A DNA stretch of 64,000 nucleotides, from assembly GCA_015296085.1 (NCBI GenBank), contig DVDT01000050.1, forward strand, positions 62,001 to 126,000, written 5' to 3'. Both the position numbers and the translations under genes were made by a program. The number at the start of each line of letters is the position of its first letter. The first letter of the stretch is position 1. Shown one piece after another: positions 10,025 to 20,133 of this stretch. This DNA comes from Trichormus sp. M33_DOE_039. GTDB taxonomy: Bacteria; Cyanobacteriota; Cyanobacteriia; Cyanobacteriales; Nostocaceae. Below the pieces are notes generated by a model. That model ran no database searches and was not told the DNA's origin. It was given only the letters and a program-made list of their open reading frames with translations.

Positions 10025-11467
10025 TTAGATATTGTTTCTGCGTTTCTGTAGTAAATATCTAACAATATTTTGGAGATTTTTTCCAAGTAATGGATACTGG
10101 TATAAAAAATCAACAACTTTATCTATAAACTTATATCTTGCACCTACTAAATGATTCTTGACACTTAATTCAAAATAAGGATATTTAAGAGTTTCACATA
10201 CAGTTAATATATGGTCAAAAGAATAACCTTGACTGGGAACAATTTCTGCTATTAACTCATTTAATGCTGGTACAGTTACCATATCCAAATCAAAATTTTC
10301 TTTGATAGTTATAATGGCATTTTCTCTAATCTTTTCTAACTCACTTTGATTTTCGATGCACCAAACTATTTTTTTATAAAATTGGGGAATATTATTTCTA
10401 TTCTTGATCAAAATTGCATTATATCCATCTTGCAAAAGTTCACTTACTCCCGTTTTGCTCGTGATCATAACTGGAACTCCTGTTAGCATAGCCTCTATTG
10501 GTGCATATCCAAATGGCTCGTCATCACTCAATGGAAAAACCGCCATATCATATTGACTTATATTTTCTAACAGAGATTCTTTAGGCAAGAAACCTTTTAG
10601 ATGGAAAATTTTCGATAAACTCTCATCATGAGAAATTTCTTTTTTTAACCAATCAACAAATTTTTTTTCACCACCACCATATAAATCTATGGATATTTTA
10701 TGATTATAAGGAGATTTGGATATATATTTGGCTAACTCAAAAAGTAATCCTACGCCTTTTTTCTGAGCTAATTGACCGAAATATACTAAATTAAAAGTAT
10801 CTCCATATCTTTGATGTGTGGCTATGTTTACATTACTTATATGATGACTATATTTGTTGAAATCTATCCAATTATATATCAGATTATTTGAGTGATATTC
10901 ACCTAATTTACTGCTGGAGTCAAGGATTTTTTGAGAACACGAAATTGCTGTTATCTGCGATTTAAGATACTTCCATTTTGCAGTAAGATTGACAACTTTG
11001 CTATGATCTTGTATCACACCATCTATATGTTCCATTAAGTGGATAACGACTTTAGCTTTACAAGAAAGTACTGTGTCAAGTATACCTAATGGGCCAATTC
11101 CTAAAGGATTAAATATCCAAACTATATCTGGTTTTTCAAGTTCAATCAGTCTTCTAAGAGCTATGCAATTGTACTCAAGATAACCGGCAAAAGCCATAAT
11201 TTTTTCATATAAATAGATTGAATTTTTTTGAAAATGATAATTATAGTTATCATCGTAATATTTAACAGGGCTAAATATTCTCCTAACGTCAATATGTTGT
11301 GGTTCCGGGTATTTTTTTAAGTCAGGCGTATTTTCAGAAGAAGCAACAATAACTGAATGACCTAAATTTGTATATTTTTCTGCTAATTCAAGACATCCTA
11401 GTTCATATCCACCTCTAACATGAGGAGGAAATATGTTAGAAATAAACAATATTTTATATTTTTCCAT
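10025..11467 (-). CDS. Glycosyltransferase family 4
   Basis: 'FPPHVRGGYELGCLELAEKY', 'YFGQLAQKKGVGLLFELAKY', 'DDEPFGYAPIEAMLTGVPVMITSKTGVSELLQDG'. Confidence 0.88.
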   Translation of the reverse strand: MEKYKILFISNIFPPHVRGGYELGCLELAEKYTNLGHSVIVASSENTPDLKKYPEPQHIDVRRIFSPVKYYDDNYNYHFQKNSIYLYEKIMAFAGYLEYNCIALRRLIELEKPDIVWIFNPLGIGPLGILDTVLSCKAKVVIHLMEHIDGVIQDHSKVVNLTAKWKYLKSQITAISCSQKILDSSSKLGEYHSNNLIYNWIDFNKYSHHISNVNIATHQRYGDTFNLVYFGQLAQKKGVGLLFELAKYISKSPYNHKISIDLYGGGEKKFVDWLKKEISHDESLSKIFHLKGFLPKESLLENISQYDMAVFPLSDDEPFGYAPIEAMLTGVPVMITSKTGVSELLQDGYNAILIKNRNNIPQFYKKIVWCIENQSELEKIRENAIITIKENFDLDMVTVPALNELIAEIVPSQGYSFDHILTVCETLKYPYFELSVKNHLVGARYKFIDKVVDFLYQYPLLGKNLQNIVRYLLQKRRNNI

Positions 11468-12605
11468 ATATTTCTACATCCCTCATAATATTTTGTTTTT
11501 CTATCATTTCCTTAACGCGTAACCAATAATTATCCCACAGGAAATGTTGCTCTATCATTTTTCTAGCTTGATCTAAAAGAGCTTTGTACTCAAAATCTGA
11601 TAGGTAACTTACCAGTGCCATCTTACTTTTGAGAGATTGGGAGTCTCTTTCTGGATAAACTAATTCACTCAGATTTAATACATCCATAACTTCTTTAAGA
11701 GCAGGTTGACTGGAAGTTATAGGCAATGTATTGCTTAATATAGCTTCAAGAATTACTAATCCCAGTAGCTCACTTTGTTCAAATATTTGTTTTCTATAGG
11801 TAAGTGAAGATGAGTTAGCTATCAATGCAATAGAGTTTGATATAATTTTATCTTTATCTGAAGTTAACATTTCACCAACAAGATGTACATTTTTACCTTT
11901 TGATTTATCTTCTAAGAATTTTTTATAGTAAGTGTCAGAAGAATTTGGCCCTATGATTACTAATTTTTCATTCTTAGACACAGCATCAATAGCAGTCTCA
12001 AAAGATTTATGTGGTAACAATCTTCCTACTGATACAAATTGTCTAGTGTTTTTTGAACTTAGATTTATATTTAGATATTTTTCTAGTGTATTCCTCCATG
12101 CTCCTGCATAAAGATAGCTAACATTACTAGTGTTATTTTGCGTTCTTTTGGCAGAGTATTGAGATATCTCTAGAAATAAGTGATTTGGCAACTTATTGTA
12201 TCTAATCCAGAAATCATCATAATTTTCTTCAAATCCCAGATTTGTCAACAAAACCATTTGCCTATTATGAGACACTAGTAGTAAATCATATACTAGAGGG
12301 CTACCCAAGTATTGATGTATCCATACGTATCTGTAGTTGGGTATCTCCATCAATACTTCTGAAAATTTTTTAGTAATTGATGTAGATGCCTTACCTTCAA
12401 TAAATACTGTAGTATCACATAAATTTTCAAATCTGCTACTATCCCTGATTTGAATGAAGTTGGCTTCCACTGGACATATCAAATCACACTCTGTACCTGA
12501 AATTGATATGGAGGTAGCGCAATTAACTGTGTATCCTTCTCCTCCTCCTGTTTTTTTAACTGGTAAAATGCTAAAAACTAGTGCTTTGTCTTTTTTTTCA
12601 GTCAC
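11454..12605 (-). CDS. Glycosyltransferase-like protein (group 1-like)
   Basis: 'FVSVGRLLPHKSFETAIDAVSKNEKLVIIGPNS', 'LGLVILEAILSNTLPITSSQPALKEVMDVL'; 14-bp overlap with next gene. Confidence 0.75.
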   Translation of the reverse strand: MTEKKDKALVFSILPVKKTGGGEGYTVNCATSISISGTECDLICPVEANFIQIRDSSRFENLCDTTVFIEGKASTSITKKFSEVLMEIPNYRYVWIHQYLGSPLVYDLLLVSHNRQMVLLTNLGFEENYDDFWIRYNKLPNHLFLEISQYSAKRTQNNTSNVSYLYAGAWRNTLEKYLNINLSSKNTRQFVSVGRLLPHKSFETAIDAVSKNEKLVIIGPNSSDTYYKKFLEDKSKGKNVHLVGEMLTSDKDKIISNSIALIANSSSLTYRKQIFEQSELLGLVILEAILSNTLPITSSQPALKEVMDVLNLSELVYPERDSQSLKSKMALVSYLSDFEYKALLDQARKMIEQHFLWDNYWLRVKEMIEKQNIMRDVEIYGKI

Positions 12606-12624
12606 TGCTATCTTTTTATATTAT

Positions 12625-12903
12625 CTACAAGTTAACTAATACCACAGGTTGTGTCTTTTGAACTCGTGCTGATTGATAAATGTCAGCGAGCAAAGGAGTA
12701 ATGCTTTCTTGAATATTGGTAATTATTACATTGTATGAAAATTACCTTGACATAAATTGAAGAGGTATTTCTAATAAATCTGCAATTTTAAGCATGTTGA
12801 ATTCTCTTTGATGAACAGCTTCACTCTTAACATCTCCACGGCCTTTAGTGAAATTTATTATGCTTTTTACCTTAATATTAAGTACACCTTGTGCAATAGC
12901 ATA
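12625..12903 (-). pseudogene. Decayed reading frame with one in-frame stop; tail weakly resembles Gfo/Idh/MocA oxidoreductase C-termini
   Basis: Hand translation of 12903-12625(-): YAIAQGVLNIKVKSIINFTKGRGDVKSEAVHQREFNMLKIADLLEIPLQFMSR*FSYNVIITNIQESITPLLADIYQSARVQKTQPVVLVNL*. Confidence 0.45.
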
Positions 12904-13071
12904 CTACTAAAACTATACTTCTCCAAATACTATTCAGTATCAGCAAAATTAAATTTTTTAAGTAAAAAACCTGAGTAGAAATATTCAATTTATACATTAG
13001 TCTATCAAAATCTATCACCGTAGGCATTCTTATACCATATTCATCATTAAAAATCAACTATAATGTTGTTT

Positions 13072-14784
13072 TTAATTGGAGGGCGAATGAAGTTTAAAAC
13101 AGTTAAATCTGCCAGCAGAACTGGTAATTTTTGTGAAAAAATAATCAGAAGGAATATTAAACGGATTTTCCATATTTTGGCGAGCTATTAGACAAACAGA
13201 GTAATTATATTTACCATTTGTGCGTAACCATTCAAATATTTCATTAGCAGTTTTACTTCTAGCCGAATCGCCATAAAAGCGTGGGGCGTTTCCTGAATAA
13301 CCATTAATAACTGGTATATTAGTTTCTATCCCAGCCCACATGGCTGATAAGTTAGTAACATTTGCAGGTATTTTGGGATCTAATCCAGGTTCTAAAAAGA
13401 CATATGCAGTTTGACAAGTTGTTTTACTGATTAATTCTTTTATTTCACTAATTTCTTGGGCGTATAAAGATTTATCATAACTATTTAGCTCGATAACAGG
13501 TTGTTCGATGAAACACCAGGCAAAAAGTATAACTAAAATAATTGAGCGTAGATGCTTTTTGACGAGGGAACTTTTTAACAAGCAATCGAGACATACTGAC
13601 CCTGCAAGGATAATATAAAAATATGCAATTATAGAGATTCTAGTAACTGCTCTAATTATAGAAGCACCTGGTACAATTTCATAAATAATTCTCCAAAGTG
13701 AAAATTCTGAAAATAAGTTTGTTGATAAAATAAAAATTGTAAAAAAAGTGCCTAAACAAACCTTTAATAAAAGAAATTTTTCAGAGTTTAGTAATTTTTT
13801 TTTAAAAACTAAAGTATATAAACATAATACAATTAATAAAAATACTATAAAACCAGGAAACATATTTGGTTCAATGACTGTTTGCGAGTCTTGAACAGCC
13901 GCATTCAGTGCAGGAAACCAAAAATTTCCTCTTGGAACAGAGAACCAAGAAGATACTTTAGGAATTCCTATATATACCTGTTCCCATGTACGCCCCCCTA
14001 ATTCTCCTTTAGCCTTTATATAAGGTAAAAAAGTGATATAATTTAGCCATAACCAGAAACAAATTATAAGGGTATATTGTTTATAGTTATAAGAGCAATC
14101 AATAATAAACTTATTAAGATTTTCACGGTTTAGTAGATATCCAATAGTAAAAAATATTGTCAAACTAAATATTAGAAACCAACCTAGATATATACCTGCA
14201 AGTAATTGTAAATAAATGAATAATAGTACCAAATTAAAATGAAGTTTGCTTGGCTTGTTAAAAAAAATCCAGGAATTCATAAATGCGAATGGCGTAAAAA
14301 ATTCTGGAAGAAGTTGCTGGTGATAAATAGCATTATTTCTAATTAACCCAAAGGCGAATAAAAAAGCCCCTAACATGGTAACTATGTGGCTTACTTTGTA
14401 ATAGCGCAACAAAAATGAAAAACTCATAAAACAAAAAATACAGACGATAATCATCCACAACTGAAATGATATATCCGATGGAAAAAAGATTCTGAGTATT
14501 GCATATATAGGTGCAGATGCGAACAAATTATCGGAGAAAGCAAGCACATTTTTAATAGGATAAAAAAAAGGTGGAGACCATAAATCTCCGATATATTTTC
14601 TGTCACTTATAATTTTAAAAAAATGTTCTAAGAAGTAATTATTTAACCTTGTATCTCCAGGATCTGCTTGCATATAAGCAAAATTACTAAGAATCGTGGG
14701 ATGAAATAATATAAATACCCCTACACAACAAACACATAAATATGATAGACCTGTATAGAACTTTCTCTCATGTTTATAATTCAT
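13072..14784 (-). CDS. Multi-pass membrane protein, GT-C/YfhO-like candidate glycosyltransferase
   Basis: 570 aa, many hydrophobic helices, early 'MQADPGDTRLNNYFLEH' loop; adjacent to GT2 and EamA/SMR-like genes. Confidence 0.6.
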   Translation of the reverse strand: MNYKHERKFYTGLSYLCVCCVGVFILFHPTILSNFAYMQADPGDTRLNNYFLEHFFKIISDRKYIGDLWSPPFFYPIKNVLAFSDNLFASAPIYAILRIFFPSDISFQLWMIIVCIFCFMSFSFLLRYYKVSHIVTMLGAFLFAFGLIRNNAIYHQQLLPEFFTPFAFMNSWIFFNKPSKLHFNLVLLFIYLQLLAGIYLGWFLIFSLTIFFTIGYLLNRENLNKFIIDCSYNYKQYTLIICFWLWLNYITFLPYIKAKGELGGRTWEQVYIGIPKVSSWFSVPRGNFWFPALNAAVQDSQTVIEPNMFPGFIVFLLIVLCLYTLVFKKKLLNSEKFLLLKVCLGTFFTIFILSTNLFSEFSLWRIIYEIVPGASIIRAVTRISIIAYFYIILAGSVCLDCLLKSSLVKKHLRSIILVILFAWCFIEQPVIELNSYDKSLYAQEISEIKELISKTTCQTAYVFLEPGLDPKIPANVTNLSAMWAGIETNIPVINGYSGNAPRFYGDSARSKTANEIFEWLRTNGKYNYSVCLIARQNMENPFNIPSDYFFTKITSSAGRFNCFKLHSPSN

Positions 14785-14833
14785 CTAGTATATTCCTGCC
14801 TTCATTGAAATATATGGGATGTAGATAATTGTT

Positions 14834-15202
14834 TTATTTCTGCCAGATTACTAAAATGACTCCACTCACGATGAAACCCAATCCTACAATGCGTGTTAAA
14901 GGTATTGTTTCTCTGAAAATAAAATAACCTATCAAAATAGAAAAAACATAAACTAAGGAGACGGATGGGCCTGCAACGCTTAAGTTAACTCTAGTTAACA
15001 ACATAATATAAGCTAAAGCACCTAAAGCATAAAAGGTCAGACCTATTACAAGTTCAGATGTCGTCAATATACGGAAAATATGAATAACAGCATTTTCTGT
15101 ACTGACTCTGCCTAACTTTAGTGCGCCTATTTTGAGAAATAATTGCCCTGCTACACTCGCTATCACAGAAATCATAAGTAAAATAAATTCTTGTGGTGTC
15201 AT
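14834..15202 (-). CDS. EamA/SMR-like small membrane protein (ArnE/ArnF-like flippase subunit candidate)
   Basis: Four TM segments; 'ASVAGQLFLKIGALKLG', 'GPSVSLVYVFSILIGYFIFRETIPLTRIVGLGFIVSGVILV'; start set at MTPQEF. Confidence 0.75.
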   Translation of the reverse strand: MTPQEFILLMISVIASVAGQLFLKIGALKLGRVSTENAVIHIFRILTTSELVIGLTFYALGALAYIMLLTRVNLSVAGPSVSLVYVFSILIGYFIFRETIPLTRIVGLGFIVSGVILVIWQK

Positions 15203-15338
15203 CAAAATTCCCTTTACTTTTGTTGTACTAAATTTTTGGCTTTTAAAAAGCATCAACTCTTAAAAGCCGATATTAAAGAACTTGATTTTTATTAACATTG
15301 CTTTCAATTTCAATGCTATCGAAGATTGTTTTTGTGGT

Positions 15339-16034
15339 TTATTTTTGACTAAACAAATTATATTTAATAATGCAAAATATAGCCCTAATTCCATCTTTCC
15401 AGCCTATCTTTTTCCCTTCTTTATAAGTTCTACCATAGTATGATATGCCAACTTCATAGATACGACATCCAGTTTTAGCAATCTTAGCTGTTATTTCAGG
15501 TTCAAAACCAAATCTATTTTCTTCTATTTTGATGTTTTGAATTATTTCTCGACGAAAAGCTTTGTAACACGTTTCCATATCTGTAAGGTTAATATTGGTA
15601 AACATATTGGATAAAGTTGTTAAAAAACTATTGCCTACTCTATGCCAATAATATACAACTCTATGCGGTCTACCACCTTGAAAACGAGAACCAAAAACTA
15701 CATCAGCTTTATTATCAATAATCGGCCTAACCATTAGGTGATATTCTTGGGGATCATATTCTAAGTCTGCATCCTGAACAATGATAATGTCACCAGTGGC
15801 CGCTGCAAAACCTGTCCGCAGTGCTGCACCTTTACCAAGATTAATTTTGTGATAAATAACCTTGTCTACTTCTTTTTCCAATCTAGAGTATAGTTTTTCT
15901 CTCGTCCCATCTGTAGAACAATCGTCAACCACAATAATTTCTATATCTCTAATAGGAGATGCTTTGACCGCATATACAACTTGTTCAATCGTGTCAATTT
16001 CATTAAAACAGGGAATAATCACAGAAAGTTTCAT
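15339..16034 (-). CDS. Glycosyltransferase family 2 (dolichyl/undecaprenyl-phosphate sugar transferase-like)
   Basis: '[18 protein letters not shown]', '[12 protein letters not shown]', '[34 protein letters not shown]'. Confidence 0.93.
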   Translation of the reverse strand: MKLSVIIPCFNEIDTIEQVVYAVKASPIRDIEIIVVDDCSTDGTREKLYSRLEKEVDKVIYHKINLGKGAALRTGFAAATGDIIIVQDADLEYDPQEYHLMVRPIIDNKADVVFGSRFQGGRPHRVVYYWHRVGNSFLTTLSNMFTNINLTDMETCYKAFRREIIQNIKIEENRFGFEPEITAKIAKTGCRIYEVGISYYGRTYKEGKKIGWKDGIRAIFCIIKYNLFSQK

Positions 16035-16257
16035 TTTGATTTATTCAATTCTATTTGAAGGGGTGACAAGCGACTGATAAAGCAGATTTAGTAGGCTTTT
16101 TAGCCCATCTATTCAAAAATATTGTCAGACTGTTGTTACACAAAATAAGAAGATTTTACCAAAATATGTGGTGTAATTTTGCTAAAAAGCGATCTCAGTC
16201 TCATTCGCAATTAATCCCGTCAATATGATCGGGAAGACATCTCTTCTGAATTCAAAT

Positions 16258-16434
16258 CTATGTCAAAGGCTTGCAGATAAATCTTTTGGGATTATTCTTC
16301 CCATCCTGGGACTGAATTGGCTCGTTAACACTTGAGCGAGGGAATGTGACAAATAATTCATAAACACCAGATTCATCGGTTCTGACAATAACCCATATGT
16401 GATTGACTATAAGATGAATATGAAATGTGCAAAA
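16258..16434 (-). pseudogene. Short open remnant, likely the 3' tail of a decayed gene
   Basis: Hand translation: FCTFHIHLIVNHIWVIVRTDESGVYELFVTFPRSSVNEPIQSQDGKNNPKRFICKPLT*, preceded in frame by TGA and without a start codon. Confidence 0.3.
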
Positions 16435-16681
16435 TCATACTATAGATGTATTTCCATATTCATCCATTAGTGCAGCACAGAACATACTTCACAAAGTAGA
16501 TAGTTACGTCTCAGTATAAATTCAGTTCTGAAACCCTTTTAACTTTCTAGACAGCTTTAGAATTTTTCAAGTTCAATTAGTAATGAAGGCTTTCTTCATA
16601 TGAGGTTTTCTAAAAATTTCTTTATAGGATTAAAAATTTTTCTGTTTGTTATTAATATTTTATGACTGCTTTAATTCAAGA

Positions 16682-17413
16682 TTAATTTGTATTTAAATAA
16701 AGTTTTATTGCTTCATCCCCATCACCAACAAACCTAATTGCACCCTTTTCCATCCAAATTACTTTTTTGCATGATTGCTTGATAAAATTCAAATCATGGG
16801 ATACTACTAATACTGTTGCGTCTATATTCCAAAAGTTTTCTATTCTTTGCTGAGATTTATTTTTAAAATTCTCATCCCCGACAGATAACACTTCATCTAA
16901 AATTAAAATGTCAGGCTTCACCTCTGTAGCGATCGCAAAACCTAATCTTGCTACCATCCCTGATGATAAACCTTTGACTGGAACTAACTGATAATCCTGT
17001 AACTCTGCAAATTCTAAAATTGCATAAGCTCTTTGCTTCATCTCATTTCTAGAAAAGCCCAGTAAGACTCCGTAAAGCATAATATTGTCCATCACGGAAA
17101 TTTCTGGATCAAAACCACCCCCTAGTTCAATTAAGGGTGCAATTTGGCCAAAGACCCGGACTTTTCCACTAGTGGGTTGTAAAATCCCACAAATTATTTT
17201 GAGTAGGGTTGATTTACCAGAACCATTTGCTCCGATAATACCTATTTTTTCGCCCTTTTCGATGACTAAATTGATTTGATCTAATACTAATTTCTTAGCA
17301 GGTTGGCGATATTTGCCTTCTATAAGAGATAGGAGAGTTTTCTTGAGGTCGTAAGAAAACTCTTCTTGTGTCCGTCGCCACAGTGAAACTTGATCTAGAC
17401 GAATGACTTCCAT
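16682..17413 (-). CDS. ABC transporter ATP-binding protein, polysaccharide export (Wzt/TagH-like)
   Basis: 'GIIGANGSGKSTLLKIICGI' Walker A, 'VKGLSSGMVARLGFAIA', 'DILILDEVLSVGD'. Confidence 0.93.
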   Translation of the reverse strand: MEVIRLDQVSLWRRTQEEFSYDLKKTLLSLIEGKYRQPAKKLVLDQINLVIEKGEKIGIIGANGSGKSTLLKIICGILQPTSGKVRVFGQIAPLIELGGGFDPEISVMDNIMLYGVLLGFSRNEMKQRAYAILEFAELQDYQLVPVKGLSSGMVARLGFAIATEVKPDILILDEVLSVGDENFKNKSQQRIENFWNIDATVLVVSHDLNFIKQSCKKVIWMEKGAIRFVGDGDEAIKLYLNTN

Positions 17414-18256
17414 CTACAGCAAATCCATAAATTTATGTCGCCACATATTAAAACACACCCAACCCAATGACAAAATAATTATGCCACTGAGTAAAGCCCC
17501 CCAAATTAAACTAAAGTCCGGTAAATTCCCAGATAAGGTAATTTGACGTAGACTTTCAATAATTGGAGATAATGGATTTAATGCTAAAAATGGTTTTACT
17601 TGGGATGGCACAATGGCTGCTGGGTAAAATACGGGACTGGTAATCCAAAGTATGAATATAACTAATTCGTAGAAGTAAGGTAAATCTCTAAAAAAAACAT
17701 AAAGCGCACTGACTAGAAATCCAATCCCAGTACACACTAAGACTAAGGATAGAAATGGAAACAGCAGTGCCAACACATTGACTAAATTTTTAGAATTTAT
17801 TAGAGTTATCGCTGCCAATAATGGAAAAGCCCCAACTGCAAACTGAAAGATATTGGCTACAATCATTGATACGGGAAATACACTGACAGGTAAGCGAATT
17901 TTGTTTAATAATGCTCCGTTGCCTACGACACTAGACAAAGCTTGGGATGTGGAGGCCGAGAAAAAATTAATCACTACCAGCGCAGTGAAGGCTGCTAGCA
18001 CATAGTTCAGTATGGAATTACCGTAATAAGACGCGAACGTCGTGCCGAATATTGCACTGTACAGTGCCGTCATAATTAACGGGTTCAATAGTGACCAATA
18101 CACGCCTAATAAAGAGCCTCGGTAACGCACTTTTAGATTTCGCATGACCAAGACGTGCAGCAACTCCCAGTAGCGGCGCACTTGTAGCCAAGTTAAACTC
18201 TTTTGTATCGAAAGGGTCATTCGCAAACACCACCACACACCAGACAAGTCAGTCAT
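17414..18256 (-). CDS. ABC-2 type polysaccharide export permease (Wzm/TagG-like)
   Basis: 'LLHVLVMRNLKVRYRGSLLGVYWSLLNPLIMTALYSAIFG' and 'ITSPVFYPAAIVPSQVKPFLALNPLSPIIESLRQ'; abuts ATPase gene. Confidence 0.93.
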   Translation of the reverse strand: MTDLSGVWWCLRMTLSIQKSLTWLQVRRYWELLHVLVMRNLKVRYRGSLLGVYWSLLNPLIMTALYSAIFGTTFASYYGNSILNYVLAAFTALVVINFFSASTSQALSSVVGNGALLNKIRLPVSVFPVSMIVANIFQFAVGAFPLLAAITLINSKNLVNVLALLFPFLSLVLVCTGIGFLVSALYVFFRDLPYFYELVIFILWITSPVFYPAAIVPSQVKPFLALNPLSPIIESLRQITLSGNLPDFSLIWGALLSGIIILSLGWVCFNMWRHKFMDLL

Positions 18257-18880
18257 TCGCGCATTTTATCGTATTAGTGAGTACATTGCTGCATAAGATT
18301 AAGGCTACAAGCATATTTTTTAAATTATGGCTGATACTCAGCCATAGTGTATGAAGTCTTACCTCAATCAATCACTACACACTAGATTCGCACGACCAGC
18401 TTATCTATCAATTAGTTCCTAAAATTATTTGTCAGGAATTTATTAATTTCTTTATAATCATATCAATGCAAAGAAGTCAACCAAAAGACAAACTACCAGA
18501 ATGTATCGCCTCAGGCTATCGTGTATTGCTATAGGTTGTTTGGATTTATGCCCTGCGATCGCAAATACTTAGCCACTCTATTAAATCTTGACCTTGCTGT
18601 TGTAATTGTGCCACTAGTTCTAAAAGCGTGAGTAATTTCTCACTCGTCATCTATGCGTGATTGTTTTAAATCTGGGAATTTTGTTCTTGCTGCTTTCAAT
18701 AAACAGGGGGTCAGGGCGTTTGGACTGTGACAAGGTGAACAAAAACAGGTGATACTTAACATTGTCAAGATTGCATGATAATTAGTTTATTTATCAAGAA
18801 AGTCAAAGGTTAGTTCGCGGTTCGAGGAAGTGTCCCCGCAGGATAGGCAGTAGGGATTTATTTCTCAAGTTATTTTTTTT

Positions 18881-19129
18881 AACGTGAGTTCGGCGAATTT
18901 AAAAAACCCCTCTTCAAACCTCTCCCCTGCAAGGAGGAGCCACTGCGTTGCGCGGGTTCACCGCGTTGTAGCAAGTGGCGTTAGAGGCTTCAAAACCTTC
19001 ATTTTTCGTTAATATTTCAAGATATTTAAGCCCCTCTCCGCGTCGGAGCGAAAAGTTCTGAGCGGAGGTTTCCTCCGCTCAGAACTTTTCAAGAGAGAGG
19101 GGTTGGGGAGAGGTCATCGAACTCACGTT
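18881..19129. mobile_element. MITE-like non-coding element with terminal imperfect inverted repeats and central perfect hairpin
   Basis: Ends AACGTGAGTTCGG (18881-18893) / TCGAACTCACGTT (19117-19129), 12/13 complementary; central 18-bp arms AAAAGTTCTGAGCGGAGG (19051-19068) and CCTCCGCTCAGAACTTTT (19072-19089); nested CCCCTCTC/GAGAGGGG. Confidence 0.6.
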
Positions 19130-19694
19130 TTCTTAATATGAAGCTAGCGAGCAATAGAATTTAAGGAAACATAATTTTTGGCTTTGGTGTACATTTCTAG
19201 TCAATTCTGAAGAAAGTTAACGGTTAATTGCAGAATAACTCAGCAGTCAGAAATCAGAACAAGGAATTGAGGCATACTCGTTGGGAAGGCAGCTTCATAA
19301 CCTTTACTAATTTTAGACCTGCTAATCATAGCAATTGAAGATTCTAGGGTTGAGTGTAAGCTTCAACTGAAAGCTTTTGGAGACTGGGTGAAAAATCCTG
19401 ATTAATAACTATTCCAGAAAGCGGAAAAAACGCTGATTTTCCCACATTGGTGTCAGAAAACAGAACTCATTCTTCTTACTTTTGGATAAGGATTGGCTAA
19501 CTAAAGGCTGAAGCTTAATTAATCTCAATATATATATGAGCAATAGAAGCAATAAATATTGAATCATATATAAAAATAATTAACTGTGTATCTCATTTCC
19601 AAGGAAAATGTGAATAATTAAATAATTCATAAGTATGTTTAACATTGCCAGTAAATTGAATAACATATAGAAAATGTGCAGACGAGGGTATTAA

Positions 19695-20069
19695 ATGGAG
19701 CTATTACAACAACAAATCCTAACTGTCAGTCATAAACTGGATGCCCTCTACCAGTTTATTGAGCAACTCGACGTAAAAGTAGCTGAAGCTATTTCAGAAT
19801 GCTCCTTGGCCAAAACGCAAGCAAAAGAAAGTTTTCACGAAAATAGGGAGATTAGCTACTCTCAGTTCAAAGGACAACTCAGTATCAGTTCAGAATTGGA
19901 ACACAAGGATGTATTAATCGACGGCATTTATTTAGATACGAGTCATCAAGGTGGAGAGAAAAGCTTATCGCCAGAAATTCAAATTCAGAGACTAACAGCA
20001 CAGTTAACCGCAGCATACAATCGCATCGCTGCTTTAGAAGAACAATTACTGAGAGAAAGAATACATTAA
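19695..20069 (+). CDS. Hypothetical coiled-coil protein
   Basis: 124-aa ORF with heptad-like N- and C-terminal segments ('IQIQRLTAQLTAAYNRIAALEEQLLRERI'). Confidence 0.65.
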   Translation: MELLQQQILTVSHKLDALYQFIEQLDVKVAEAISECSLAKTQAKESFHENREISYSQFKGQLSISSELEHKDVLIDGIYLDTSHQGGEKSLSPEIQIQRLTAQLTAAYNRIAALEEQLLRERIH

Positions 20070-20133
20070 TTTAGTTAGTTAAATAACCACTCATGAAGAT
20101 GTGCCGGAAGTTATGAGTCCGGTATTTTTATTG

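Noticed and set aside
18546-18650. 34-aa minus-strand ORF MTSEKLLTLLELVAQLQQQGQDLIEWLSICDRRA in the long intergenic region
   Set aside because: Amphipathic and protein-like, but too short to support without homology or ribosome profiling
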